From NCBI GenBank assembly GCA_051453625.1, contig JBOZIK010000001.1:177989946-178053945 (forward strand): DNA of 64,000 nucleotides. The letters are read 5' to 3'. Below, piece by piece: positions 1 through 11,689 of this stretch; position 1 is the first letter of the stretch, and the number at the start of each line of letters is the position of its first letter. Made by a program: the position numbers and the translations under genes. The notes beneath the pieces were generated by a model. It searched no databases. It saw only the letters and a program-made list of their open reading frames with translations, and was not told the origin of the DNA. Origin of the DNA: Welwitschia mirabilis (lineage: Eukaryota; Gnetophyta; Gnetopsida; Welwitschiales).

Positions 1-1760
1 TTAATATACTCTATCATAAGCCTTTCTTAGATTAATTCTAAAGCTAAATGAGCTTCATTCTTATAAGTTTCCAAACATGCAATCTTCTAAACAAGGATTA
101 CCTATTTAGAAGTGATCTTCCTTTTAGAAAGCTTGGTTGCTCTTGTTGTATCGAGGAATGCCTAAGAATTTTAATTTACTTACTAAGAAGCTTTCAAAAA
201 ATTTTGTATAGAGTATCACATAAACTAATCAACTAAAACGTATTGATTCCCTTAACATTTTTCTTTTTGAAAATAAGAATAATCAAGGTTTTATTAAACT
301 CTTTCAAGTTTTTTTCTATTCTCTAGAGTTCACAAATAGAAGAATAAAGATCCTCCTAGATTTCATGTCAAAAATCTTGAAAAGATTCAGTCACAAGGCC
401 ATCAAGATGTAGATTGTTGTGTTCAAAATAAAAGACACAATGCCTTTGAGCTATTCTCTTATTGAAGATGCATTAAAAATAGCTTTCTAATGTAGCTATG
501 TCTCCTAAATTATAGTACTATAGAGATTAGAAAACTTTGAATTATTAATTTTAATATTTATTTTTAAAATACTTTTATAAAACTGTATTACTATCTTTTT
601 CATTCACTGAAGATATATAATCAATTACCTTATTAATTTTAAAATCATCTATTCTATTTTGATGTTTTCTTATAGAAGCATAATCATTAAAAAAGATGCT
701 ACTTTCATCACCAAATTTAGCCATTGCATGTTTGCTTTGGTGTTGTAATAAGATCTTTCTCTGTATTTAATACAATGTAGTTTTTAAAGAGTATTGAGTT
801 TCTTCTCTCGAAGCTCATCTTTTATTATTTTTGGTATTTATTTTATCTCTTTAAACCTTTGTTTCTTTAAAATTTCAAGTTTGCTCTTGTTTCCATTTAA
901 TCACTTCATCTTAGATTTAACCCACCTTCCCTCAAACCCTATACCAACCAAATTTTTGAACCAACGTAAATAGTATTTCTCTTTTAAAAATTTTGCCATA
1001 AACATCATTAACTATATTTTGAATCTTTATTTCCTCTACCTAAATAAGTTTCCACCTAAAGATTGTTGGAGTATAGTAACTCTTTTCTATGTTTAGGATT
1101 AAATGGCAATGGTTGGAGTGAAATCATGGTAATCTTTTAGAAGTATTGATAGGAAATCTTTTGATCCATTCAAAATAGGTTATAATTTGATATCATTTAT
1201 AGAAAATTCTATTAGTCTCTTTTTATTATTTGCTCATGTACAAGGACAATTTGGAATATTAATTTCTATCAAAATAACAACTCTAAGAGCATCCAAAACC
1301 AATGCAATTCTTATGTTCTATTAGTCATTCTCCCTAAATTTCTCATTTTATTCTAGAATATTATTATCATCCCCAACCATTAGAATAAGATCTTAAATTA
1401 AAAGAATGAAGTCTAAAAATCTACCCAAAATTCCTTCTTACCTTGAATCATTACTAGTTCATAAATATTAATTAAAGCTCATCTTGATTATGTCTTAAAT
1501 CTGATTACAATGTAGTGTTTAATTTTCCAAATTAAAGTAGTTGAAGGATCTCTTATCCATACTGTCCATTAACCTCCTAAGTATCCTTGATATTCTTCAA
1601 TGTTAAGACCACTATCATCAAAGAGAAGGCTTTTTATCGCATCCATTTTGGTTTCTTAAAGACCAAAAACATTTGTATGTTAAAGATGTTACTAATCCTT
1701 AGATATGGCTTCTCATAAGTGGTTATTCAAACCCCTCACATTCCACTTAATAAGCCTCAT
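1..1760 (-). pseudogene. L1-type LINE ORF2 relic (endonuclease and start of RT)
   Basis: Read on the minus strand, this begins at an ATG (1758-1760) with MRLIKWNVRGLNN, the N-terminus of an APE-type L1 endonuclease. An ETKM motif follows near 1650 and NIYELVMIQGKKEFW near 1450, as in plant L1 endonucleases. The linker is visible near 700 (a segment ending ASIRKHQNRIDDF). The reverse transcriptase then starts near 300 (LNKTLIVLIPKKK-like, then INLRKAYDRVY at 1-33, which is RT motif A). The remaining RT lies off the left edge. Stops and frame shifts are scattered throughout, so it is dead. The family assignment rests on the order and spacing of these motifs; the subfamily is unknown. A working ORF2 protein would nick target DNA and copy LINE RNA in the nucleus. 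Confidence 0.85.
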
Positions 1761-3470
1761 TTTTGTAAAAGTTAATTTTTTTAAAGAAAATAAGTTATAA
1801 TTCTTTATTATGAAAGTAATGGAAAATAAGGGTTTAAAGTTTTACCTTTAATTGCAATGCATATTTGAGTATGATAGTTACTATGCCATATTTACTAATG
1901 CAAGGTAATGTAGAGTAACGACTAAGCTATTGACTTGCATTTCTTATTATTAAAAAGGTTTCATAAAAATGTAATGAATATGAGTATGTAGCACTACATG
2001 ATCAATCCCTTAGTTACTAAGTATGTAGCAGCATTATCTCTTAATCCTAGTGCTTCCATAAGAGTTAAATCTAATTCTTCTAATTAAGTAGTGTTTCTAT
2101 TAATAATTTACAAAAATTTTTAAATTATACATACTTTTAAGAGGCTAATTAAGTTGGGTGTTACAAATTTCTAGGATTAGGGTTTATAAAAGAACCAACT
2201 CAAAATGATTAAAAATGGTATATAGTGACATGGAAAACAAGATATTTTAACTTGAAGGATCTGTCTTTACTTTTTTTTCAATAAGAGAGAGGGAGGGAAA
2301 TCATAACATATGACACATTAATTTAAAGGTTTTCAAAGGCATACATCAACCCATGAGGAACACCACTAACTATAGATAAAATCATATTATTAAAAATTCC
2401 AGGTGATAATATCCTACATGGACCATCAAGAGTTTGACAATAATCAAAAGTTTTAACAATGTATAGTCAAATATTAACTAAATACAGTTGTGAAGACTGA
2501 TAGAAAGGTAAATAACCAAAGCACTCTAAGACTAAAACTATATTACATCAAGTTTAGGAGACAAAGGAAGTCTTTCTCTTCACCCTCGTCTTTGCTTTGT
2601 TTAATGAGGGTAAGATGTGCTACTAGTTCTCAATATGTACTTCAAATTTATATTACAGTGTTTAAGCTAAATGAAGAGGTTACAATATCATATTATGAAG
2701 GTTTTATATTTCATAACTATCAGAAAATAACATAAGAGGTTGGAGGTTTTATAGCAATGAGTGGAGCAGCCGACTAAACTTTTTGTTGCCTATGTTATCA
2801 CGCTAGCATTTGAAAATTTCCAAGCATTCAATGTGAGTGCATAAGTGACTTTGATAGGAAGAATAATTATGACTAAGAAACAAGCAACCACTATAGGTAA
2901 GATTCATTCCCTAACCATCTAAGGATTACCCCATTCATAGAAGCCTATTGAGTTGTGTGATTGCATTGAAAGAGAATAAGGATACAAGTTCTAATTTTGC
3001 ATTTTTTTCCAATAATATGAATCTGTTTAATGTGACAATTACAATTATGAAGAGTAAAGTATTGTGATTAATTAAAAAATAAGTAAGAAATTAGTATTAT
3101 ATCTTAACATCATTATAATTAAACTTAAGTACTTCCCACAAAGGTTAAAAATATTAGCACGTTTCCAAAGGATTTATTTAGTAGTTTCAAACATGATGTT
3201 ATAAAGTGAAGAAGGATTTGAATAACAACCAATTTTTTTATATATTTTTAAATATGGATAACTAATTATTTAAAAGCAATCAAACAAACATAAAAATTTG
3301 GACATAATGGAAATTACATTTCTTAAAGTATAAGTTACATTTATATTTATAAATGAATTAAGAATTCATGGCCTAATGGACTATTAAACAAAAGTTTAAA
3401 TATGATTGAAATTAGGGTTGATCCTAACAACCATCTAGATTAGCAATAGTACATGGGTGGACACAAAAAT
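1761..3470. other. AT-rich DNA without recognisable gene
   Basis: This stretch lies 5' of the minus-strand LINE ORF2, where its ORF1 would be expected, but no zinc knuckle or DUF4283-like reading was found. A short open frame at 2490-2735 (+) encodes 81 residues with no recognisable motif and looks fortuitous. Confidence 0.5.
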
Positions 3471-3481
3471 CCCAAGTCCAT

Positions 3482-3988
3482 ATGCTTATAGTGAGCAAGA
3501 AATGGAAACAACTTGCAAGAAATCATACTCCTAATCACACATTTGACAAATTGGGTCTAGCATCCCCAAATGATTTAAATTATTACCAATAAAAATACTT
3601 TGGAAAAATAGATACCAAAGGAAGGCTTAATCTTTGGAAGGGCTAGAAGCTTCTAAATCTTATTCAAGGAAGAAACCTACTTATGAGATGGTATTTGAAC
3701 ATGTCATTTCGCATTACAGATAGAGATAACATCAATATAACTTACCAAAAAATAATAAGATTTAGTTGAAGAGGAGGGAATTTTAGATGCAATATTTCCA
3801 ATATAATTATTTTATATGTAGAGAATGATCATAGGATATTTAACATGCATAATGGAAAAATTGATAAAGCTTAAGAAAGGCATGTTATAGGCTAGAAGAA
3901 GCCTCATAAGATTGCTAAAACTAAATTAAGATCACATAATCATTTCCTAAATGCAATCTTTGTAAAGATGATATTCTTGAATTAAATA
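3482..3988 (+). pseudogene. unrecognised coding relic
   Basis: From the ATG at 3482 one frame reads for about 165 codons with only six stops (the first at 3590), fewer than expected in DNA this AT-rich. The stops sit where Gln or Arg codons would be plausible. The reading has ordinary protein composition, with pieces such as SKKWKQLARNHTPNHTFDKL, KLLNLIQGRNLLMRWYLNM and ENDHRIFNMHNGKIDKA. I do not recognise the family; it could be an unfamiliar retroelement gag or env-like segment, or a fragment of a host gene. The antisense open frame at 3921-4187 overlaps its 3' part and is taken as a shadow. Confidence 0.35.
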
Positions 3989-3999
3989 AATGAATAGCA

Positions 4000-4797
4000 A
4001 ATTTCAAACTCATAATTTCTAAAGTATTGGGTGAAAGCAACAAATCCCATGCCATAATACACTGAATAAACTCACTTAGAATCTTTAGATGATCCCAAGA
4101 AATTAAAAAAAAAAAAACATATTTAATGTCTTTCAAACACTTTTGAAAACATGAGTACCTTGAATTACTATTTCTAAGGAAGTACAAAAGTAATTTATTT
4201 GGAAATGAATTCTTTAGCCTAAAAAAAGTAAATTTAAAATCATAGAAGTAGTATTGAAATAGTTTATCATTTATTTTGTAGCCAAGCTAATACCTTGACA
4301 CTATAAATTAATACAACTAGGCCTCACTGTTTCTTAATGTTTCAGGTAACTCCATGAAATCATTTTTTTCCTTTCTTCATAAAGCTACATAAAAATTTTG
4401 AGGAGTTTTTTTAGCTTAAAGTAATCATACTTTGAAGGCATTCAGTAGGAGGAATAATACAGATGACTATAAACAATTATAAATTTATAAACCAAATATC
4501 AACTTGTAAGAGAAAGACATTTTGTCCTTCATTTATGCACTTTCCATTGAATTATTTAAAATTCCAATTTCATAACTTTTCAGATGAATTTTGAAAGAAA
4601 AAAGAATGCCTAAAATTTTGATAGTTTCCTTTCCTTATAAAATTTATAACACATAATGTGGAACATATTGATGATCTGCACTTAGAACATAAATCAAAGA
4701 CATTGTTTCTAGTTTAAGTAACATCAACGTACTTCATTACCAAATTTATAAATAATTAATTATAAATTTTTAGTTACCAATATTCTCTTAGAAGCCT
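4000..4797. other. AT-rich DNA, nothing recognised
   Basis: No motif, repeat pair or coding signal was identified between the relic ORF and the SINE cluster. Confidence 0.5.
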
Positions 4798-4925
4798 AAA
4801 AATTAATAATTACTAATAGGATGGTAATCAATTAAATCATCTACTTGGGTGATTATAATTATTGTACTTTTAAGCACGTGTAGTCATTAAAAGTTTTCAT
4901 TTTAACATTTTCTTTCAAAATTAAT
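4798..4925 (+). repeat. tRNA-derived SINE, internally deleted copy
   Basis: It shares the head (GGATGGTA) and the 3' part (CATTAAAAGTTTTCATTTTAACAT) with the two copies immediately downstream, but lacks the box-B region. It is the first unit of a head-to-tail cluster. Confidence 0.45.
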
Positions 4926-4930
4926 AATTA

Positions 4931-5137
4931 TTTTAGTGGGATGGTAGTTCAACTAGTGGAACATTCATCTTCCATTCAAAAGTTATGGGATCAAACCTTT
5001 GTACATACAACATGGCATATATGAAGTTCTAATCATAATTTCATCATTTGTTTGAGCAATCATGGTAACTTTACTCTCGAGGGAAGGTATGGTTACTAAA
5101 ATTTTTAAGTTTGATAGTTCCATCTAAAAATTAATAA
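4931..5137 (+). repeat. tRNA-derived SINE copy
   Basis: The head resembles a tRNA: an A-box-like segment (TGGTAGTTCAACTAGTGG, 4942-4959), then CTTCCATT where an anticodon loop would sit, then a B-box-like GGGATCAAACC (4987-4997). A body of about 130 bp follows, ending in an A/T-rich tail. The anticodon-like TTCC recalls tRNA-Gly(TCC), but the match is by eye. Three further copies lie nearby in the same orientation, which supports a dispersed SINE family over a decayed tRNA gene. Confidence 0.6.
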
Positions 5138-5175
5138 TAACTATTATTGGATTTAAAAATTATCCAATGAGTATA

Positions 5176-5362
5176 GAGTGGCTGATGAAATGGTAGCTCC
5201 ACTAGTGGAACACTCTTTTTCCATTTAGGATATTGTGGATTCAAACCTATAGGTAACCTAATTAGCATACTATGAGGCCTTGGGTAATTATGATGGCTAT
5301 CCTCCTAAGGGAAAGTTATAGTCATTAAATGTTTCAAGTTTAACATCCTTCTTCCTAGTAAC
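5176..5362 (+). repeat. tRNA-derived SINE copy
   Basis: A-box-like TGGTAGCTCCACTAGTGG (5191-5208) and B-box-like TGGATTCAAACCT (5237-5249), with the same body as the preceding copy (GCATACTATGAGG, then CTCCTAAGGGAAAG). It is direct-repeated after the 4931 copy with only about 40 bp between them. Confidence 0.6.
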
Positions 5363-5767
5363 CACACATTCATAATTTAAGAATCTAAGGTAAATCATCA
5401 TTGAATAATTTGATTTTACATTAAAGTTTTTATATGTATACATAGACTAAGTTTGTGACTGTATATTTAGTTAAAGATGATGTAACTAATTTTATATTTT
5501 TAATTTCAAGACTTTAATACCTTAAATATATACATAATCTGCTCTTTATTGTACTTATAGTATTTACATTTATTTAATTCAAATACTTAGAAATAGTTAA
5601 AATTTCAACTTAGTACTCTATTAGCTTTATTATTTATTTTAATTTTGGTTTCTTTTATTTATTTAGTTATATCAACTTAGGTAGGAATTATAATTGGCCA
5701 TACTTATTTGAATTTATGCAAGCCTTCTATTATTATCCTTTTTTAATAAATCGTATCATGTTAATAA

Positions 5768-5985
5768 ATGATAAATTGACTAGTCGAACATGGGAAAAAG
5801 GATTAGATGATTAGTATTATTCATCCTTCATTTAGAAGGTCATGCATTCAAACCTCCTAAAGATCTAATTGGCATACTATAATGTTCTAAGCATAATCAA
5901 ATATTTTGTTTAGGTAATCCAAGTGGTTGTACTTCTAAGGAGGAGGTATAATTACTAAAATTTTTGAGTTAAAAATTCTCTGCAT
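5768..5985 (+). repeat. tRNA-derived SINE copy with internal insertion
   Basis: Same family as the 4.9 and 5.2 kb copies: GACTAGTCGAACAT head, B-box-like GCATTCAAACCT near 5843, GGCATACTATAATG and the same 3' end. About 30 extra bases separate the A-box part from the TTCATCCTTCATT segment. Confidence 0.5.
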
Positions 5986-6049
5986 TATCCTTTCTTTTAC
6001 AGGAATGATTATTGAAAATGTAAAAGAAAAGAAACTTATTTTCTTAAGA

Positions 6050-6145
6050 GGATCCTTTAGCAATGTGATAACTATGGGAAATCCACTAGAAGTTTAGTTG
6101 GCTATGATCTAGCTTTAGCCTATGGATCCTTACCTTCTTGACAGT
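6050..6145. repeat. short dispersed repeat, copy 1
   Basis: About 80 bp around TTTAGTTGGCTATGATCTAG match 35,311-35,400 in the same orientation. The element type is unknown; it does not carry an obvious tRNA head. Confidence 0.4.
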
Positions 6146-6149
6146 GATT

Positions 6150-7082
6150 GCACTCCCCTCATCATGATAAACAGTATTTTTTAATGCCCCTGTTAACTTG
6201 ATTTTTCATAAATCCATGTAATAACTCTATGATAACTTTGAACATATTGATCATTGGATGGTAATTTTGCAGGGTGTCATTTGTTGTTGCAACTCAGGTT
6301 TAGATTGCATTATGGTCCTAATATTACATTGATGCTTTGCAAGATAATTATGAGATGTTGTCATAATCACTACCCTTATCACATATGATGCTCTATGTTG
6401 TTTAGCATTAAATCATGCATCTTTAACATTAATAAATTTTATGACCTCTACCATGAACCTTGCTAAATTATCATTTAGGGCATCGTAGTTAATCTTTTAC
6501 ATGTTTATTTTTGTCCATTTTTACTTACTATTTTTATAGTATTCATAACTGCTCTTCTCAAAGTCATTTTCACACTTGCTCTTATTCATTATATGACTAA
6601 TACCATTACTAACAACCTATTATTTTTACACTGAGCTATTACCATTGTCCATCAATTCTACACTTGTTCCACTTTCTATCTTACACAAGGATGATCTCTA
6701 ATTTGCCTTGTTTTGCTTTTCTATTTTTCTTTGATGTTTATGTTTTTCACTTTATTATAGTCAATTTCTTACATTTGATGTATCTGTTGCATTCTTTTAA
6801 ATTGATAACAAGATTCATCAAAGTGACTTACTCATACGTTCCTGTGATTATCACTTTCAATCCATGTTTAAGATTTAGTAGGAGGCTAATTTGGGCTAAT
6901 TTTTAAGGAATGACTGATTAGATATCTCATAAATTAGAATATGTTTTTTTTATAAACTCAAACCATATTTATTAAGTTAATGTGTATCTTTTTGTGATGA
7001 TTACCTAGATATCATTTTTCTTAGGAATTGATAAGATACATTTTTTTAAAGTTAATAATGCATTTATCTTTAAGCCAAAGAA
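6150..7082. other. AT-rich DNA, no gene seen
   Basis: The 80-residue open frame at 6664-6906 is Phe/Leu/Ile-rich, as any AT-rich frame would be, and has no recognisable domain. Confidence 0.5.
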
Positions 7083-7580
7083 TTATTATTATCCTTAATC
7101 AAGTTGACTCACTTCTATTGTTAGCTTTAAAGTTAATGAGGTTTTAATGTGCTTTCAAGTACTTTTGATGGATTTAATAATTAAATTAATGCTTTTTAAT
7201 GTCATAGATTAAAGATAAAGAATCAATCATAATTTGAATAAAAAGAGAAAAAATTTTGAAGGATTTTAAGAGATCATCAACACAGTCATTTAGACAAAGA
7301 AAGCAGATTTGAGGTTTGAGTCCTCAGCAATGGCACTATATAAATGTAATTTCCCTGCTTAGGGATTTCACGAATAACTAGTTAACAAGATGGTAAGGTA
7401 ATAATTGTAATCTAAATAGTAATGAGAAGCTGTCAACTTCAAGTATCTGAAATCACATCTTGAAGTCTTAAGAGGTTTTAAATAATTCTCTTAGTGTATG
7501 TAGAATATTTAAGGCACAACTGTAGTATTACTTAGTTCTCTTCTTATTTCAATCATTTAATCTTTTAAATAACTCGATCA
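7083..7580 (+). repeat. possible gypsy LTR-like fragment
   Basis: A short block (TTAATGTCATAGATTAAAGA, about 7198-7217) resembles the gypsy LTR at 39.1 kb (TTTGATGTCATAGACCAAAG). A TATA-like CTATATAAATG lies near 7335. The similarity is partial and boundaries could not be set. Confidence 0.25.
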
Positions 7581-7874
7581 TTTTCTCATCTTAACTTAAA
7601 GTATCTTTTGATTCCATTTTAAAGTAAGTATCAATCATAAGATCAAGGTACATCAAGACTAGTTCATCAATAAGAAGATAGATTTCATAAAGTGAGAAGT
7701 TAAGATGCACCAAACTTCAAGAAGCTCAAATGGTAGTTAGATTTAAAAATAATAATAATAACCTACTACTAGTTTTCTCTACCATTAAATTTTACCTACC
7801 ATTAGATTCCTAGAATCCTAGCTAGTAGTAACTAATGAATAATTAGTTTTATATGTTACTTAAATTTTAATATA

Positions 7875-7879
7875 ATCAT
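7875..7879 (+). repeat. target-site duplication ATCAT (left) of outer LTR element
   Basis: ATCAT here and ATCAT at 22,097-22,101 directly flank the outer LTR pair. Confidence 0.8.
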
Positions 7880-9289
7880 TATTTGAGATGAAAACACAGC
7901 TATGCTTGTATCTTGATATTGATATATTGTAACTTAAGATCGCCTTAGGAACAAAAATCTTGCAAAGCCACATCCAAACTTTTACCAAACAAAAACTAGG
8001 ACTTCCATTGTAGTACAATCCTAGTGTCATTGTTTCCTCAAGGATAGATGAGATAAATTATTAGTAAAGCAATGCACAAAATGAAATGAAATAAATAAAA
8101 CTTTAGTGAAAGGAAAAGAAAAAACGAGAAGAAATGTTTAAGTAAATCAGAAACTGAAGCTAGGAATAAGGCATTGCTCTTAGAATCTAACATGAGCATA
8201 ACAGTAATAGTAAGAGTTCTTGTAACGAAAATAGATTCACTTTATTCTTAGAACAAAAATATTAAGCCTTGTCAGAGCTCTAGCATGGTGACATAATCTA
8301 ATCATATGAGAATTGGTGAAAACCTCAAGTTATCTTAGATCTGATAACATATCTGTATAAGCATGGAAAGTAAGTATAATCCCCAAAGACCATTAAACAT
8401 AGTATAAACCATGGAATAAGATGAAAACATGAATAAATCACTTAGAAATAATATAAAAATATTAGAATACTTTAGTAAAGACTCATGCATAGTAAGTATG
8501 TAAGAACATCCACACTTATTATCAAAAATACTATACCAAATAATCAACTACTATTTATTCGACTTATCAAAAGTGTTAAAAGTATGTCACAATACATTCT
8601 TGAAATCAATAGACTAAATCAAAGAATAGCAGCATTTTATTAGATGAAATAGAGCAAAGCTATAATACATAATCAGAAAACATTAAGCCATAACTAAAAT
8701 GTCATACCAACCTTAAGGTTTAGCCCATCATAAGGAAACGGTCTAAAAAAAAGAATGCATCAGCCTCAACATAAAGTATAATGGAATAAAATCAATCTCC
8801 TTTCAATCATGAATGAATATGAAATGAGGCAGTAATCCCTTTTTATAGTGAAAATTGGGATTAAGGTGGTTGTGGCTTTGTTTTTTAGTGTGTAATAGGG
8901 TTGTTAGGGTTCTATCTTTTAGTGTCTATCATTTTTTGGTAAAATATTCATATGTTGTAACTGACATGGCCTAAATCCAAAAATAATGCAAATTGTCATA
9001 ATGAATCTAACACATTGGTTTTAGAGTAGAGTTCCTCCACCAACTGGTGCCACTACCTTATGCCACTAGCACTATTTTTTTCTGTGCAAAATTAGATTCA
9101 TCTTGAGATATGTGCTCCAAAATATGTTTAAAGACCTACAAATGTCATGGATAAAAGCATAAGATCAAGTATGACATAAAAAAGAATAGAAGACATGTTT
9201 CTATGATTAAAATAGTTAAATTGATATCTTGACTTATGGTAAATTAACCTAAAATACTTGATGAAAATGACAATCTTTACATGTTAACA
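7880..9289 (-). repeat. left LTR (3' LTR in element sense) of outer element
   Basis: It matches 20,739-22,096 over its length: for instance TAGTGTCATTGTTTCCT here and TAGTGTCATTATTTTCTTA there, and the shared start AACTATGCTTATATC / AGCTATGCTTGTATC. It begins TATTTGAG (the partner begins TGTTCAAG) and ends TTAACA. Confidence 0.8.
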
Positions 9290-9302
9290 CACCCCTCAAT
9301 CA
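9290..9302 (-). promoter_or_regulatory. polypurine tract of outer element
   Basis: On the minus strand the sequence just before the LTR start is GATTGAGGGGTG followed by TGTTAACA. This is the usual primer for plus-strand DNA synthesis in LTR elements and fixes the element's orientation. Confidence 0.6.
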
Positions 9303-9845
9303 AATGTTTCTAGTTCCTTAGTAAAATGTTAATAAAGAATAACTAACATAGAAAAATTTCTAAGTAAAAACATTTAAGGATTATGTGAAAATAATATAAA
9401 ATAAAAATTTGGTCTTTTTTTTTTTAATGAGGTGTTTAAAAACAATTAAAGTATAGATGTCATACCCCCAACCAAAGTTGAACTTTAAGTTTAAAAAGAT
9501 GGAAAAAATGCAAATTCTAAGAATAATTTAATGTAATCATTAAAAATAATATGCTTTTTTTATATCATCTTATTATATCTAAAAAATGGAAAAGGAAAAC
9601 ACTACATGCAAAATAAAAATATAATACCTAAGAGAGAAAGGAAAATGCTAAAAGATGGATGAAGTAAAAGCAAATTCTATGAGAAATGGCTAAGTAATAA
9701 GGCTTTACAAATGATTATTATAGATAAAAAGGATAAAGAGAGAAAGTAAAGATGAATATCTAAGAGGAAGAAGATAAAAATAATTAAAATAAGGTAAAAA
9801 TGAATATGATGAAGGAACTACCAAAATGAGATGGAAAATGGATGA

Positions 9846-10398
9846 NNNNNNNNNNNNNNNNNNNNNNNNNNNNNNNNNNNNNNNNNNNNNNNNNNNNNNN
9901 NNNNNNNNNNNNNNNNNNNNNNNNNNNNNNNNNNNNNNNNNNNNNNNNNNNNNNNNNNNNNNNNNNNNNNNNNNNNNNNNNNNNNNNNNNNNNNNNNNNN
10001 NNNNNNNNNNNNNNNNNNNNNNNNNNNNNNNNNNNNNNNNNNNNNNNNNNNNNNNNNNNNNNNNNNNNNNNNNNNNNNNNNNNNNNNNNNNNNNNNNNNN
10101 NNNNNNNNNNNNNNNNNNNNNNNNNNNNNNNNNNNNNNNNNNNNNNNNNNNNNNNNNNNNNNNNNNNNNNNNNNNNNNNNNNNNNNNNNNNNNNNNNNNN
10201 NNNNNNNNNNNNNNNNNNNNNNNNNNNNNNNNNNNNNNNNNNNNNNNNNNNNNNNNNNNNNNNNNNNNNNNNNNNNNNNNNNNNNNNNNNNNNNNNNNNN
10301 NNNNNNNNNNNNNNNNNNNNNNNNNNNNNNNNNNNNNNNNNNNNNNNNNNNNNNNNNNNNNNNNNNNNNNNNNNNNNNNNNNNNNNNNNNNNNNNNNN
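9846..10398. other. assembly gap (553 N) flanked by identical 20-mers
   Basis: The 20 bases before the gap (9826-9845) and the 20 bases after it (10,399-10,418) are identical, ATGAGATGGAAAATGGATGA, and both are flush with the N run. Confidence 0.95.
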
Positions 10399-11689
10399 AT
10401 GAGATGGAAAATGGATGAAGACCAAGTTATAGTTCATTTTTGTGAAAGATCATGACCTGCCAATGATTTGAGATGATTGTGGACTTGAACAAGAATCTGT
10501 ATGAAGAAGTACAGGATGAAGAGATAGAAAACAATGGCAGTGCTAGTGAGGTCTCATGATGATACCAATTTTCTATAGCAAATGCTCTTAGGTTTGAAGC
10601 AATGAAAAAGTACGGATGTAGTAGTTACAAAAACATAATAAGTGAGGTGACGAATTGATAAAAAGGCTTGATACTAATAAAAGCTTAATAGAATTAAAGC
10701 CTTAAGTTATTTGGTTTCAATGACAATCTAGACTCATTTAGTCTTATCATGATTCATGGAAGGAAAGATTTCATCATAAGAAACACAGATGTTCCTTGAA
10801 ATATGCTTCCTCATATATATGAAAGGGTGGATTCATGTGGTATGACATGGTAAAATAAATGAAAATAATAGGACTGAGAATGCAACTAAAATTTTACCAT
10901 GCATTCTAGGAATGAATGAAACTATGAAACTAAAGTAATAATCTTCTTTATTAATATTTTTATGACTTTTAAATTTATTTAATGGATCTACATGTTACAC
11001 AAGCAATGTATCAACAAAGTAAACACATGGAAATCTAAGAATAGTAAATAAATCTTATGTACAATTGTTAATGAAAGCGAAACACAAGAGATTTTTAATT
11101 TTCACCTTAATTCTCTTTCTAATTTTTCCTTCTACAACTATGAGTACTTTGTTTCAAGAATTTAATCTTATTAAGAATCCAATGTTATGGAATCTTTTTT
11201 CCAACAAATTTAAACATGTTGTGCATGAAAAATTGAGTGATGCATTGCTAGTGAGCGTTTATATCCTCAACATACATGAATGTACCACATATAAATCATT
11301 CGAGCTTCCTTTCAAATAAGCATCCATATCCTTAATACAATTAACTAAATCCAATAAAATTAATAACAAAAAGAAAGTCTACTTCAAGAGAAGAGATTTT
11401 ATTTATTTATTTTATTTTCCTTCTTAAATTTTTTTAGTCTAAGCACATAAGGGGACATTATCTTATTATCGTAGTGAATAAATAATCTTATACCCATAAA
11501 TGCTTAGTAATAAAGAATACCACATCAAAGTAGAAACTCCACCTTTTTATCCATTGAGTTTTTTCCAAACTGAATATCTCAAGTAAATGCAAATCTTAAC
11601 AACATAATTCAAAATAAGAATAATTTTATCTTGAAAAAAATAAGTGCACTTAGTCTTAACTAAAACTTAAAATGACAAAAAAAATCACT
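10399..11689. other. outer element interior, no domain recognised
   Basis: Interior of the outer element between the gap and the nested insertion. The segment near 11,390-11,560 is faintly colinear with 13,950-14,130 of the inner element. The 84-residue frame at 11,065-11,319 has no recognisable motif. Confidence 0.5.

Noticed and set aside
4931-5362. tRNA genes
   Set aside because: The A- and B-box-like sequences are present, but the cloverleaf cannot be formed convincingly and several copies share a non-tRNA body, so these are SINEs.
7083-7580. 5' LTR of the gypsy element at 31.9-40.5 kb
   Set aside because: Only short patches resemble the 39.1 kb LTR, and 15 kb of other elements intervene; kept only as a low-confidence LTR-like fragment.
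9784-10455. Long open frames on both strands across 9.8-10.4 kb
   Set aside because: They are almost entirely N; the coding length is an artefact of the gap.
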